A DNA stretch of 64,000 bases. Source: Boswellia sacra. Lineage: Eukaryota; Streptophyta; Magnoliopsida; Sapindales; Burseraceae. The notes under the pieces are model-generated. The model was not told the origin of the DNA. It saw only the letters and a program-made list of their open reading frames with translations, and did not search any database. Positions 47,116-60,157 of the stretch are shown one piece after another; position 1 is the first letter of the stretch; each line of letters starts with the position of its first letter. The stretch is from contig SNVD02013908.1 of the NCBI GenBank assembly GCA_013180625.2, positions 1 to 64,000 on the forward strand, read 5' to 3'. Both the position numbers and the translations under genes were made by a program.

Positions 47116-49106
47116 TGTTGACCCAGGTATGGCAACCTAAGAGGGGGGGTGAATTGGGTTTTTATTTATCAAAATGGATTTACAAAACTTTTCTTGAAAG
47201 ATCAAAATTAGTTCACTCTTTCTTTGAGAATAAAGGTGAAGAAGATGAAATTAGAAATTATTAAAGATGCAATCAAGAGAATACAATAATGAACAATCAC
47301 AAGTGCAAGTAAATATAAAGAGATAGGGATAGAGAGAATGCAAACTCAATTTACATGGTTCGGCAAACCTTACCTACGTCCACGGGCTCCTAGCTCCACG
47401 AGCTAAGCTTTCCACTAAGTTGTAGAAATCTTTACAACTTGCTTGATGACCAACCTCACCAAGACTATTTCTTTCAACTCTTGATAACACCACACCAAGA
47501 GTTCTTCTTGATGAACAACCTCACCAAGGCAACTTCCTTCAACTCTTGATAACACCACACCAAGAGTTTTTCTTGATGAACAACCTCACCAAGGCAACGT
47601 CCTTCAACTCTTGATAACACCACACCAAGAGTTCTTCTTGATGAACAACCTCACCAAGGCTTCTTCAACCCTTGATAAACCACACCAGAGTTCTTCTTGA
47701 TGAACAACCTCACCAAGGCAACTTCCTTCAACCCTTGATAACACCACACCCAGAGTTCTTCTTGATGAACAACCTCACCAAGGCAACTTCCTTTAACCCT
47801 TGATAACACCACACCAAGAGTTCTTCTTGATGAACAACCTCACGAAGGAAACTTCCTTCAACCCTTGATAATACACAATAAAAGTTCTCTCAAGGATAAC
47901 TATTATCCTTTACAAGAATATCTCACTCTTACCACAATACAAGAGCAAGGATAATTTTTACAACAAAAGTACAACTCTCTTCAAAGAGTAGATAAAGAAT
48001 ATAAAAGCTCTCTAGACTTGATATTTCTCTTGTTTTTTGCTTGATAGATGCTTCTCTTGCTTTTGCTGAATGCATGGGAGAAGGGCTCCTTTTATAGGCA
48101 AATGGGATGAACTTAATCAAGTGAAGACACCAACTCCAAATTTTTTGCCTACCATAAAAACCGAAATCTTGTCTGCCATTTTTGTCAATGTTTTGTTTGA
48201 AATTTGAAAATCTACAAAACAGAAAAGATCTAGAAAATTGAAGCTTTCCAACGCTTCAAGAATCAAGTCATTTGGATATCTCTAGCTCAAGATATAGCCA
48301 AAAAACCTTTCGGTGCTCATATGACTTGATTTTTCTTCCTAGTGTCAGTCCACCGAATTGAATGATAATTCTGTCAGCCTTCCGTTTGAAATTTGAATTT
48401 CTTCAAAACATAAAAGATCTGCATATTTGAATAAGCTTTCCAAAACATTAAGAATCAAAGCATTTGGATATCTCTATCTTAAGATATGGACAAAATATTA
48501 TTCGGTACTCATATGAGTTGATTTTTCTTCTCTATGTCAGTCCACCGAATTGCATGTCAATTATATTAGCTTTCCATTTGAAATTTGAATTTCTTCAAAA
48601 CATATGAAATTTGTCTCATTAAGTCCTCTTTCTAATGCCACAAGAATCAAGTCATTTTCATATTTCTAGCTCAAGATATGTCAAAAAGAGTATTCGGTGC
48701 TCATATCAGCTACTTCCATTTGTCTTTCAACTTGCATGATGATTTGGACAACCTTGGACTTGAAATTTGAATTTCTTTAAAACATATGAAATGTTATAAA
48801 TTGAGTAAGATTTCCAAAGGCTCAAGAATCATGTCATTTGGACATCTAGAGAGATATATATGACCAATTGATTGAACATTACTCATATGTCACATTCCTT
48901 GAGTCAAACCTTGTTCTTAAACTTTAGTGTCTTTAACAATGTAGTCTTCTCCTTAGCTTCAACACTTCATTTTAATAAGCCTCCTCTTGATTTTACAAAT
49001 ATTTCATTGAATCTTATTCTTGCACATAAATAAACATATTAGTAACACCTTATGAATCAATGTGTATTGTTACCACCAAAATTATCATGTAGCCTTAGGG
49101 CTAACA
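47116..49106 (-). repeat. 5' LTR of the SIRE-like element
   Basis: This 1991-bp LTR is 58 bases longer than its partner, mainly because it has one additional 65-bp unit in its array, one unit being shortened (near 47660-47690). Confidence 0.93.
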
Positions 49107-50378
49107 ACGTCTACTTCTAAAAAGATTTAGGAAATGGCTAATGCAATGATTGAAAAGTTTGAAAAGTATTGGAATGCTATCCATGGAGTGTTAGTTGTGG
49201 CTGTAGTTTTAGATCTTAGATGTAAAATGGTGATGGTAGAGTTTGTATATAAGAAGATTTATGGAGATGGTGCTTTTGAGCATACTAAGGGAGTACGTAC
49301 TCTTTGTGAAGATTTGGTGATAGATTATCAATATAGACTTGGTTTAGGTAATGAGTCAAGCGAATTTGTTGTAAATTTACCAAATCCAGGAGGTGTTAGT
49401 GTTACAGGAGACGGTGTATCAAGTGAGTTTGATATTGAATATGAAAAATTTAAAGAAAGCACTAATATGGGATTGCAAAAGAAGTATGAGCTTGATATTT
49501 ATTTGGAGGATCATGTAGTTAGTGGTCCTGACTTTGATGTTTTGCTTTAGTGGAAGATGAATAAAAGTAAGTTTCCTCTATTGTCCACTATTGCTAGAGA
49601 TGTTTTGGCTATCCTAGTATCTATAGTTCCATCTGAATCTGCTTTTAGCACAAGTAGAGTTTTGAGTTCACATCGTAGTAGACTTCTTCCTGACACATTG
49701 GAGGCATTAATGTGTACCCAAAATTGGTTATGACTTAAAACGCGAGGTATAAGTTTCAATATACTATGTTTATTTTATTGATTATTATTACTTTTATTGA
49801 ATTTCCTTATTTAGTTATTAATTTGGTTATTATATGTTTCTAGGTGTAATTCCTCAAGAAGAGATGCTTGGAGAGGAAACATTAGATGATGAAGGAGGAA
49901 GTTCAATGACATCTTTGTGAGGTTATTTCGTTGGAGTGTTAATTGTAGGAAGTTGATCTTGTGTGCTATCAACTTATTGGTTTGGTTTCGTTAAAGTGTT
50001 GACATTATTTTTATTTACTTGTTACTATGTTTGTATTGGTATGTTTTTATTGTTGTGAGTTGTTTACTTTGATGTGTTTATTTTTGTCGCCATTTACTTG
50101 TTGATTTTGTTTGTTGTTGACTTGGTATTGTTTGTTGAATTATTGTTTACTTGGAAATTTTAGATTTTGAATGGAATGATGGTTTTTAAGTTGTTGATTC
50201 TTGTGTGTATGTATGATTTTAGTTTGAAGATATATTGTCTTCAAACTTGTTAAAAAATGGGCATAATTGTGTACTTCACATAGAATGGGGGTGGCTATGC
50301 AATTTTATAGGGGCGGGGTTGGGTACTAGCTGTCCTGGACCCGCCTCGCCCCGCCCCATTGCCAGCCCTAGCGGTAAC

Positions 50379-51186
50379 ATTCAACCTTTGACTTGTCTCC
50401 AGATATTGATTTTTATCTTGATGAATTCTATTCATCACGGCCTGTTCTTTCTCCTCGGTAATCAGTGGCTTTCTCCTCTGATTTTTGGCGCTCATTCTTG
50501 CCTTTCCAACTCTTCTTGCCACGTCCAGCTCCTTTGGAATTTGTGGCTGCTCGCAAGGCTTGTTCCTCCTTGTCTTGTTGAACAATTTTCTGCTCATGTA
50601 CCAACAATGAGCTCTACAACTCATCTATTGACAACGTGTCAATATCTTTTGATTCTTCAATCACACAAACAATATAATTAAATTTGGATGTAAGAAAACG
50701 AAGAATCTTCTCAACAATGGTAACATCATCAAGCTTTTCTCCATTGATGCGTCGCTTATTTGTGATTGTCATCGTCCTCGAGATGTAATCTATAATTGAT
50801 TTATCCGCCTTCATTCGTAGAGCTTCAAACTCAGCACGAAGTGCTTGAAGATGTACCCTCTTCGCCCTTACTGTCCCTTGGAACTTCTTCTTCATGGAGT
50901 CCCAAATTTGCTTGGAAGTATCCTTGCTAAGGATTGTTTCCAAGATAGATCGATCAATAGCTTGGAACAAATAGTTTTTTTCCTTAAGATCCTTTAACCT
51001 CTGCCCCTTAAGTTCTACTTTCTGTGTATCTGTCAGAGTAACTCTAGCTGCTGGTTCAACAATTTCAGTAGCAACAACCTGCCAATACTCCTTAAACCTG
51101 AAGAAGTTCTCCATCAACATACTCCAATGATCATAATGACCATCAAAGCGAGGAATTGCGGGTTGTACATAATTCTCTGAAGCCAT
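50379..51186 (-). pseudogene. Copia gag N-terminal part, cut by the hAT element
   Basis: The start at 51186 (MASENYVQPAIPRFDGHYDHW) is preferred over upstream Mets that lie in the LTR. The copia gag (UBN2) domain runs to about 50614 with KQIWDSMKKKFQGT and VEKILRFLTSKFNYIV. A frame change follows, and the Lys/Arg-rich segment leads to the zinc knuckle. The knuckle is split: its first part CYRC ends at the hAT target site, and its second part is at 39870-39905. Confidence 0.85.
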
Positions 51187-51266
51187 GACTGCTCCTGCAG
51201 TAAAAGTGACTCTCAAGCTCACTCTCTCTTGTGGCTCCCTCACGTGGCTCTTATTGGCTAACCGTA

Positions 51267-51279
51267 GCTCTGATACCAC
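51267..51279 (-). other. Primer-binding site, tRNA-Met, copia element
   Basis: Minus strand GTGGTATCAGAGC directly abuts the 5' LTR end ...TGTAACA at 51280. Confidence 0.9.
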
Positions 51280-51626
51280 TGTTACACACTCTGACACAAA
51301 TTTGCAGAATTGTGATGTCATATGTTATGAATAACTTAACAGAAGTTTGTTACAACGTACATAATAGAGGTGAATAACTGGATGATTTTATTCAAACTGA
51401 AATAGCCGTTATATAGACGTTATATCAATTGAATATAACGTGAATCCATGAATATAAGACCACGATCTACCACCAAATCACTACTAACTTGTAGAGAAAT
51501 AATATAATAACTAATGTCTAAGATTACTCACATGAAGTAATTAAATCATGACCAAATCAAAGTCAATAACTTATTTCTAAAGAATAGGACACATGATCTG
51601 CATAATATTTGCATAGAACGCTAACA
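51280..51626 (-). repeat. 5' LTR of the copia element
   Basis: The 347-bp LTR is the partner of 36323-36668, with few differences by eye. Confidence 0.92.
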
Positions 51627-51631
51627 GGATT

Positions 51632-52818
51632 TTAGATTTAGGAAAAGACAATTTTTGGATGAATAGATTCAAATTTTTAAAGCTAATTATTTTGTGTCCC
51701 AATCAAAATTGGAATTACCTCATCTTCTAATGGTTCTCTACCCACAAATTGAGTTTTTTTTTTTTGGTTAATTTTGTTGGGGTGGAAGAGAGGTTGTTGA
51801 GCTATATGCTCTAATAAATAAGATGAATACATTTAGCTAGCTAGTTGGCTACCATAGCAAAGCATTTGGTTTATTAATTATGATTGAAACCCTTCTTCCA
51901 CGTCATTCGGGAAATGAAATTGTGTACGACGATGGATTGATCCTGCTGCACCATACGCTTGATGTCTAATTTCTAGCCATTGGCAAGTGATTAGATTTTG
52001 TGTTCGATAAACGTGGTGGTAGACTTGGATAATTCATAACCAAACACAACCAAATTTGTCGTATAAATCCAGGTTTGGTCTTATTGATGAAATTAACTCA
52101 GCAAAGATAAACACCCTATGGTGTTTGTTGCATTTTTCTAAGGTAATTAAAATTAATTTAGCGGTCCAAACTTGGACTTCATTTCTGAGAGGCAATAAAA
52201 TTTTCGGAATTTCTTCTAGAGTTCTCGAAGTTTAATACTGTGGGTATTAGAACTTAAATATTAATATTAATGGACCATTGCTTAGAAGTTTAAATCTTCA
52301 CGCCAAGTGTTCATTTAATATGGTAGAAAAGATAACTGAATAGTATGTTATGTACTACCTATACGTATATATATGTTATCGTAATTTAAAATTTAAAATT
52401 TAAAAGCTACTTTATTGTTTGTGTTTTCAAATTCAAAATAAAGGATAAAAGGAAATTTCAATAAATATACTGTCTATTGATAAGATTCATCTGATATAAT
52501 TCAAATCCTATAATATGAAGAAAATTTTATTCATATTCTTGATCCCATTGGACAGAAATTATGGACATACATATATTCAATAAGAAGATACCATTTTTTG
52601 TTTGTTTGTTTGTTTTTTTTGTTTTGTTTTATTCTTTTATGTTATATTTTTACTTTCTCCAACATATTTGTTAAACATATCATGATTGGACATTTCAAAA
52701 TTTAATGTATACACGAGAAAATTTAATTAGATTGAATTAGCTCGACGAAGAATAACAGAATATGTTTGTAGATAGTTCATATTAAAAAGCAAAGTATAAA
52801 GAGTTTCTTTTCTATTCT

Positions 52819-52881
<63 letters not shown>

Positions 52882-53400
52882 TTTTCTAGCTAAACTGGTG
52901 GCTAAATTCCAGCTAGAAAGTTTTCCCAAAGCTCTACCTTCTTCTTGACTTTGATTTTTCTCAAGTCATACAATCACAATTCTCAAATAAGTTCAGTCCA
53001 GTCTAGTCGCTTTATTTAGCTTAGGCTTAATTTTGGGATCAATCCCGTCCTCATTTCTCACGTCAAACTTATTCTAATTACCTTCTCTTTGTATTCTTTT
53101 TTTTTCCCCTTCTTTTTTCTTGCTTCCCGGATTAAAATTTGATCTGCGCTGAATTTCAGAAGTTTAATTGATTTAAATATTTGTTTATTGTTCATTTCAA
53201 GCATATATCCAAATTCTTTTCGATTATTAAGTTGATTCACAATCTTGTAAAATATTGAATATATATAGCTCGGTAGAGTGTTTAATTAGATGAATTATTC
53301 AGAAATCAATTGAAGAATCTTTTGTGAAAGTGAAGTCCAATCTTCTTCAAGCTTAAACAATAATCTCCCTCCATTTCTCTCTCTCCCAATCCTTTTTTTC
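51632..53400. other. Upstream spacer of GT14 copy 2
   Basis: There is no gene. It is AT-rich with a 58-base (AT)n run at 52822-52879 and a T/G homopolymer-rich patch near 52596-52630. The promoter of the downstream gene is expected at its right end. Confidence 0.55.
52822..52879. repeat. (AT)n microsatellite
   Basis: An uninterrupted AT dinucleotide run of 58 bases, a likely polymorphic site and a place where assembly length is uncertain. Confidence 0.97.
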
Positions 53401-53401
53401 C

Positions 53402-53409
53402 TATAAATT
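53402..53409 (+). promoter_or_regulatory. Possible TATA box of GT14 copy 2
   Basis: TATAAATT lies 93 bases before the start codon, after a CT-rich tract (CTCTCTCTCCC), which would give a 5' leader of roughly 60 bases. Confidence 0.4.
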
Positions 53410-53501
53410 CAAAGCCAAATATATTAACAAATTTATGTTCTTTCCGAAACCAATATTCTTGATCAATCTAGCTGGTCATCTCTCTTGCTTTCTCTTCAAC
53501 A

Positions 53502-56500
53502 ATGAAGAATGAACAGAAACACCACCATCACCTTTCAAGCTCAAATCCCACATCGTTCCTAAGCTTGCAAATGCACCTACCAAACCTCTTTGCTTCATTT
53601 CTTCTCTTTGGCTGCGGTTTAGCCCTTGGAATAACCCTCAGTTATCATCTAAAAGACATCTCCTTTAGCTTGCAACTCACTCAACTCCCTGAAATCCCAC
53701 TTTCTCCTCCTCCAAACCTCCCAACTCCTCCACCGCCGGCGCCCGCGCCACCTCTTGTTATTCCAAATCTAACAGACCCCGCCACCACCACCACCACCAC
53801 CCAAACTGGGTTGAATGAGTACCTGAAACCTGCTGACAATGCCATGCATGATATGGAAGAAGATGAGTTGCTATGGAAGGCATCGATGGTTCCACTTATT
53901 CATCAGTTCCCATTCAAGCGTGTCCCCAAAATTGCATTTTTGTTCTTGACAAGACGTGAAGTGACTTTGGCTCCTCTTTGGGAGAAATTCTTCAAAGGAA
54001 ATGAAGGGCTCTACTCCATTTATGTGCATTCAAGTCCATCCTTCAATGAAACAGTGCCTCAATCTTCTGTTTTCCATGGCCGGAGAATCCCAAGTAAGGT
54101 TAGTAGATATATCATATTTTTGCTCTTATTTTAGCTTCATTATCCATTTTGCTCTTATTTTAATGTTTTATCTAATTTTTAAAATTTCTTATATATGTTT
54201 TCAAATATCTCCAATTTCCTTTCTTTACTACTTTGATCTTAAGAAATTGGTTTTCCATATGGTATGAAAGTTTCTCGCCTTCCTCCTTATCTTGCTGATA
54301 CTTCATTGCTCAGTAATTGTAGGTATTAGTAATTATCATATAATTAGTTGGTGAAATATTGATAAGTATAAATTATAGATATGCGGATGATTGAAATTGG
54401 AAAATTATACATAATTTCTCCACTTTTGGAGATCATAATCTTTGATCAGTTTTTGAGAGATGGGTGCATGCGGTTTGTTTTAGTTTCCTAAGATCCGTAA
54501 GTTTTTAATTTTTTTAATCTTTTTTTATTAATACTAATATGATCAAAATGTGGATCTTATTCTCTTCCATGCCTCTTTAAAAATAAGTCAATTAATTATA
54601 AATCTAATTTTTTTCTTACACAAAAAGTAATTAATGATTAAACACGAATGCATTAATCGATTGATTACAACGATTTTATTATATTTCACAATCCAGTTTT
54701 CACCTGTAACTTGTAGCAAATTTTGTGGAATTAATATATAACATATAATATAAAAAAAATCAGAAGTTGGTGAGCATGTTGCCCAGTTCAGCTGGCGCAC
54801 GACTCATTAACTAGACCCCTCATGCATTGCTTGGAGATCTATCCAAAGCTTGCCCATATATTATCTTGTTGTCACAATTATACACGTCTAAACATGATTG
54901 GGTTCAAGATTTTGAGGAAAATTTGTTTAAATGGGCGTAGAGACCCTCTGATGTTACTGCTCATTATTTTATTTTAGCCAATAAGGCTCTGGCAAGTCAT
55001 AATCATCATGGGATAGCTATAATAGAATAATTAATAATCATCAAGAAATGATACAATTAATGAGAATGAGGCAATGAGCTGTATCAAGGAATTTGCCTAA
55101 CATAAAAAATTTCGTTAAGCTCATAAGAAGTTCAAATGTTAAAATAATCATCTGGGCATGAAAGGAAAAGACAAGAAACCCACTTTAAGGAAATTATAGT
55201 TTAATTAAAAATTAAAATTAGGCAGTTTAGGATTTCTCTATTATGTATATATTATTTTACAAATATTATATATTTATAACTCATCTACAACCAACATTTT
55301 TTACAACATAAGTTTTCAAAATATTAGTGAATAAATAACTTCTTTATTTATTTTTATTTTTCACTCATCCGGTGATATATTATTAATTCAAGTTGTGAAA
55401 AAGTTGATTGTAGATTAATTATAAATATAGCATTACTTGTATTTGAAAATTATACGCTTCACATAATTGACTTTCTAGATGTCAAATAAACTACTGATAT
55501 GAGATTGGAAGTCGTTGAAGAAGTGTCTCTTAAGAAAGTTAGTCATCTCTAAACTACTTGAGAATTCATTCTTACAGTAGCCATGAAGTCAATTGGTTTA
55601 CAGAAGCTTTGCCATGCCTTTTCTCTAAGCACAAAACACTCACTACATAATCCAAACCACAAACTCTTCACTTGGTTTCTCTGTGTTTGATTTATTTTGA
55701 TTATCTTATGCTTAATTTTATGTAATTAAATTGGATATTTCTTTTTAATAATTTTGATTTTTAACATGTGGGGTTTCACGCATTGCTTTGATTCTACTCC
55801 TTTTCCAACCAATAAATACTCTTTTTGTCCGATCTAATCAATTTTCTCTTTCACATTTTAACTCCGCTTTCCGACATTCTTTTCTTCTTTCTTTCTCCAT
55901 GTGCAAAACGTTGAAACTCACGAGGCAAAAAGTGCTACACAAAAGACTAAAATAGTCAATATTAAATTAAATTCTAATTTTTATCTATACTCACAAACTT
56001 TTCTTAACATGTATATTTCAATTTGATTTACTTATTTTTATTTTAAATTAATCTGTTAGAGCATGTTACATCAATTTATATGAAATTTTGAATAATAATT
56101 ATAAGTCAACCTTTGTGATTTAACCAAAAAAAATATAAAAATTAATCCTCTTTGCGAGAGAGAGAATTTTGATAACTTTGACTAACCTCAATTTACGAGT
56201 GATTAATGAATGTAAGGCGGGTTTATAAAATTTTATAGTACGTATTTACAATAAATTTTCGATACATTCAACGCTAGTGTACAAGTCATCCAAATTTTAA
56301 CCAATAACCTCAAAGAACCTTAATAAAATATCCCCTAGAAGCTATCAAATTCGCCTAACTTGCTTAACTTGGTCCATGCCATTAGCAACGTGGCTAAATG
56401 TTATTCAACAAAAGCATTAATGTCGTTGTTTGAATAATGTAGGAGGTGGAATGGGGAAAATTTAGCATGCTTGAAGGGGAGCGTCGCCTGCTAGCCAATG

Positions 56501-57084
56501 CATTGCTTGATATCTCCAACGAACGATTTGTTCTTCTATCAGAAACATGCATCCCCTTGTTCAACTTCTCCACCATTTACGATTATCTGACCAACTCCAC
56601 CGAGACTTACATTCAGGCCTATGATCTGCGAAGCCCGGCAGGCCGAGGCCGGTATCACCCCCGAATGAGGCCGCTAATTAGGCTGGACCAATGGCGAAAG
56701 GGCTCCCAATGGTTTGAGATGGACCGGGCCCTTGCCCTTGAGGTGATTTCGGATGGAAAATATTACCCATTATTTAAGAAAAATTGCTCCCCTTCTTGCT
56801 ATGTGGATGAGCATTACTTGCCAACATTTGTTAGCATAAAATTTTGGAAGAAGAACTCAAATAGGAGCTTGACATGGGTTGATTGGTCCAAGGGCGGACC
56901 TCACCCGGCTAGGTTTCAAAGAAATCATGTGACCATTGAGCTTTTGAACAGGCTGAGGAGCTCTAGTCATTGTGAGTATAATGGCAAGATGACTAATATT
57001 TGCTTCTTGTTTGCAAGGAAGTTTATGCCAAATACTTTGAATAGGTTGTTGTTGTTTGCTCCTAAGGTTATGAAATTCAATTGA
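53502..57084 (+). CDS. GT14 family glycosyltransferase (core-2/I-branching type, DUF266), copy 2
   Basis: Exons 53502-54098 and 56443-57084 give 412 residues. It is a type II Golgi protein: His-rich cytosolic start [11 protein letters not shown], transmembrane helix at about 28-47 ([20 protein letters not shown]), Pro-rich stem ([16 protein letters not shown]), then the luminal domain with [85 protein letters not shown] and TWVDWS. The donor AAG|GTTAGT and acceptor TGTAG|GAG are phase 0 at the same codon boundary as copy 1. Both copies face the same way, so they are tandem paralogs now 23.5 kb apart because of transposon insertions. The frame is intact. The acceptor substrate is unknown. Confidence 0.93.
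54099..56442 (+). other. Intron of GT14 copy 2
   Basis: The 2344-bp intron is bounded by GTTAGT and AATGTAG, AT-rich. No open frame or mobile element is recognised. It is nearly three times the length of the copy 1 intron at the identical site. Confidence 0.88.
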
Positions 57085-58216
57085 TTTGTTCTACATCATT
57101 TTTTGGAGGGTTGAGAATTCGTTTTATGTGGACTAATAAATTTTGGGTACGGTATATAAAAAATGTCCTTATTCTAGATATCTTTATATTTGTTTGTCTT
57201 GTCATTCTTGTTTTGAAAAAATTATTTCATTTTTACTTTTAGATAAAGGATCGTGTAATGTACTCCATTTTTTTTAAACAAAAAATTCATTTCAAATAAT
57301 ATTTCAACTATTGAAATTTATATTTCTTCTCAAAATGTTGACAGCAAGCTCTTATAAATTTGTGAATAAAAGTGAAGTAATATTTTATTCAAGCGAAGGC
57401 TCGGGCTATATGCACTGATAAAAGTAATATACACACCAATGTTCTTTACACACTATATTCATATTTAAAAAGGTTAATAAATATATATACACTTATCATA
57501 ATTTCAAAAATAACTCTATATTTATTATACTATGATCGATGACATTTATCTATTATAAGTGCTAAAAAATATAATAATTTAAAAAGGGTATAACTATTGA
57601 CACCTATGTATATATATGTTAGTTTGCACAACCTTTAATATAAAAAATACCCTTCATATTTTAAAAAATATTGAGATTGTGGGTAGTGATTTTTATTTAT
57701 TAAATGGATAATGAAATAATGTGAAACTAGAAAGTGATACGGTATTTTGCATATTATTTGAGATGAAAGGAGCCAAATATTATTTTAACGAGTGAGGCTG
57801 TATAAACTCTCAAAAACTCTTTGCAAACCCATTTTCTAAAATGTACTCAATATTTAATTTTAAAAAAATTAAAATTTTATCTAAAAGGTATGAATAACTT
57901 AAAAAAAGATTATAATTATAAAACAAGTAAAACAAAAAATTTTATTAAAATTTTGTAAAACAAGTTATCTATATGAAAATACATTCATTAATAAATTATG
58001 TAAGTCATGGACAAATTTTTTATTTTTAAAGTAATCTTTTGTTGAATAGAATTTTAAGGTATATATTGAACTTTTAATTTTATTGGCTACATGGATTTAT
58101 TTTTTAAATTATTTATATTTTATATAAAATTTTAATTTTTTTAATTTTAAATTAGCAAGTGTAAGGTTACTAACATTGATAAAATATGAATTCTTATACA
58201 AATTTTCAAAATGAAG

Positions 58217-58269
<53 letters not shown>

Positions 58270-60148
58270 TAAGAATTCTTTATCACTTCTCCAATTTTGG
58301 TGGAAAATTCATTAAAATTTTACGTATTTTATATATTAAAAATAGCAAATCTAAAAAAAGGGAGAGAGAGAATTGGATTTACCTTTTTTAACTAGAAGTT
58401 TAAGGAATTAAAAAAAAGTCTAAAAAAAAGAGTTTTACTTAAGAGTAGATAATGAGAATAATAAATGAATAAAAGATAATTTTAATATTAATAATAAATG
58501 AGATACTTAATAATTCATTACCCGTTTATGTGAATATGAGAAACTTGAAAGATTTATATGGAAAATCATCACTCATTTATAATTTAATTAAATTATATTG
58601 GGCCTTTTTTTGGTCTGGTGGCCCAATATGTAGAACTTTAAAAAATGTCTTGAATTATAAAAAAATTAATTTTATAACACTTAGGGGCTAATTATTTTTT
58701 GGTTTGAAATTTGAATTTAACTTATTCTCAGACTTCAGATCTTGTATGATGATTGCTTTTCTGATTTAAGACTTAGTCTAAGATATTTTCATTGGAATTG
58801 AAAAAAAGCTAAAAATTCTAGTTTTTATCTGAATGCAAATATATGAATCATTTATTATTCTTTTAATCCTCTTAAATGTCCTTATAAAAATTAATTTATG
58901 ACTAATTTGTATATAGTCTAATATTTTAGTTCTAGAACATTATTTTTTTCTAATTTTATATTATGATTCTCCATATATTTTTAAAATTATTTTATGATCA
59001 TTTAACTTATTTATATATCAAATTCTTAAAAAAATAACTTTTTTCCAATTATACATATTTAAATAAATTAAACTCATAACAAATTTTGGTATACAAATAT
59101 GTTTACTATGTAAATAAAATCACAATTGAAAATAATATATACAAATAGTTATATATGTATAAAACCATTAGTTTTTAAACATTTCAATTCAAATGTTAAA
59201 ATAAAAAAAAATCATATCATTCAGATTTTTATATTCAGACTTATTCAGGTTTTAGTTTAATTTAGACATATTCAGATTTTAAATAAAAAAAAAATCACCG
59301 CTTACTGACTTACAGTTTGAACTAGAGGGGCCTAGATCTCCTAAGACCCAGACGCAGTTCCATCTCTGCTCATTTTATTCTAACATGTTTCACATCTAAA
59401 ATTCTATCCATTAAATTTCTAACCTCTCATTTGAGGGAAAAGAAATGGCGGATTGTTAATATATTATTTTTGATTGCACATAGGGATCATCATAATTGTT
59501 TCGAAGCTCCACTATGATGTGAAACCTTAAAAAGATTAGCGAAGACCAAAATAAAAATAATATATATTAAAGAAGTTCGTTATGGTATGACGGTGATACG
59601 GGGATTGTCATTGATAGCGAGTGGGATAAAATCAACGGGGGACGCGCAGCGCCGAGTTGAATTGATGAGAATGGGCATGTAAATGTTAGCTGCCGGGAAA
59701 CCCTGCCAAAATTTCCCAAAAACTGATAATTATTTTATTGGTCTTGTTTTTCCAAGAAAGTAGAGGAAAATCTTCATGATTGGTTCTCCATGTGCTTTTA
59801 GTTCTGCTTATAACTTTCCTAGAAATTGGGATAACTCATTGAGGCCAAGACAGAATAGTGGCCATGTGCTCACTCTAGCGTCATGTCACTGTTTACTTTT
59901 ATTGTTCCCATTAAGTATCGTTGTGTCGATAGATAATAATTAATACTTAAAAGAGCATATGTTTGTTTTTGCATTTTTTATTGTTTAAAAAAACTTTTTT
60001 TAATATACTTTTAAATTTTTTTATATTTTATATTTATATTTAGGAAAAGTATATAGATGAATAAAAAAGTTTTTTTTTTATATATATTAGGCGAAGCCCA
60101 AATTTAAGGCTTTTCGAATAAGCTCTTTTTTAACTTTTTAAAGTTATA
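57085..60148. other. AT-rich intergenic region downstream of GT14 copy 2
   Basis: There is no gene. It holds the GT14 copy 2 3' flank, an (AT)n run at 58222-58264 and long AT-rich stretches. Confidence 0.55.
58222..58264. repeat. (AT)n microsatellite
   Basis: An uninterrupted AT dinucleotide run of about 43 bases. Confidence 0.97.
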
Positions 60149-60157
60149 AAATATCAA

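Larger units (their letters stand above)
42822..49106 (-). mobile_element. SIRE/Maximus-like Ty1/copia element, gag-protease only
   Basis: The 6285-bp element has 1.9-2.0-kb LTRs (42822-44754 and 47116-49106), a tRNA-Met primer site, a PPT and a perfect 5-bp target duplication ACGTC (42817-42821 and 49107-49111). The interior is only 2.36 kb: gag with a long coiled coil, protease, and a remnant of the region before reverse transcriptase. Integrase, RT core and RNase H are missing, so it depended on a full-length relative. It interrupts the hAT transposase gene. Confidence 0.93.
41350..49920 (+). pseudogene. hAT transposase (BED finger, RNase H-like fold, dimerisation domain), broken
   Basis: The exons, read in order, give a BED zinc finger (CNHCATKL...HLKRCH, about 41580-41675). 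The catalytic core starts ITIDMWTSSN (about 41990) and continues after an intron (42090-42177) with VPAPHMVECL, LTVDNCSTND and CCAHILNLIV, then the segment with EKFEKYWNAI (49150). The C-terminal hAT dimerisation motif is VPSESAFSTSSRVLSSHRSRL (about 49627-49690). A last exon after an intron (about 49747-49842) ends GGSSMTSL at 49920. A 5' UTR intron (40938-41342) is likely. Damage: TAA at 41869 and 42016 (both fit CAA to TAA), a 1-base shift near 42770, a TAG near 49130, a TAG near 49550, and the 6.3-kb insertion. Confidence 0.92.
39914..50370 (+). mobile_element. hAT DNA transposon carrying a transposase gene, interrupted by a copia element
   Basis: The ends are TAGGGATGGCAAAATGACC and the inverse of TAGGGCTGGCAATGGGG. 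The flanking 8-bp target duplication is GCAGTAAC (39906-39913) and GCGGTAAC (50371-50378), 7 of 8. Ends are GC-rich in the same style as the small hAT at 32772. Removing the SIRE-like insertion gives about 4.17 kb, a normal autonomous hAT length. It entered the zinc knuckle of the surrounding copia gag. Its transposase gene has stops and a frameshift, so it is no longer autonomous. Confidence 0.93.
36323..51626 (-). mobile_element. Ty1/copia retrotransposon split by a hAT element
   Basis: LTRs of about 347 bp (36323-36668 and 51280-51626) enclose primer site, gag, then pol, all on the minus strand. Flanks AGATT (36318-36322) and GGATT (51627-51631) are a 4-of-5 target duplication. Without the hAT the element would be about 4.8 kb, a normal copia length. 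It is non-functional because of the insertion plus stops and frameshifts in pol. Confidence 0.92.

Noticed and set aside
58640..59320. Possible further TIR element downstream of GT14 copy 2
   Set aside because: Words such as ATTCAGACTTATTCAG recur, but no pair of matching ends or target duplication could be found.
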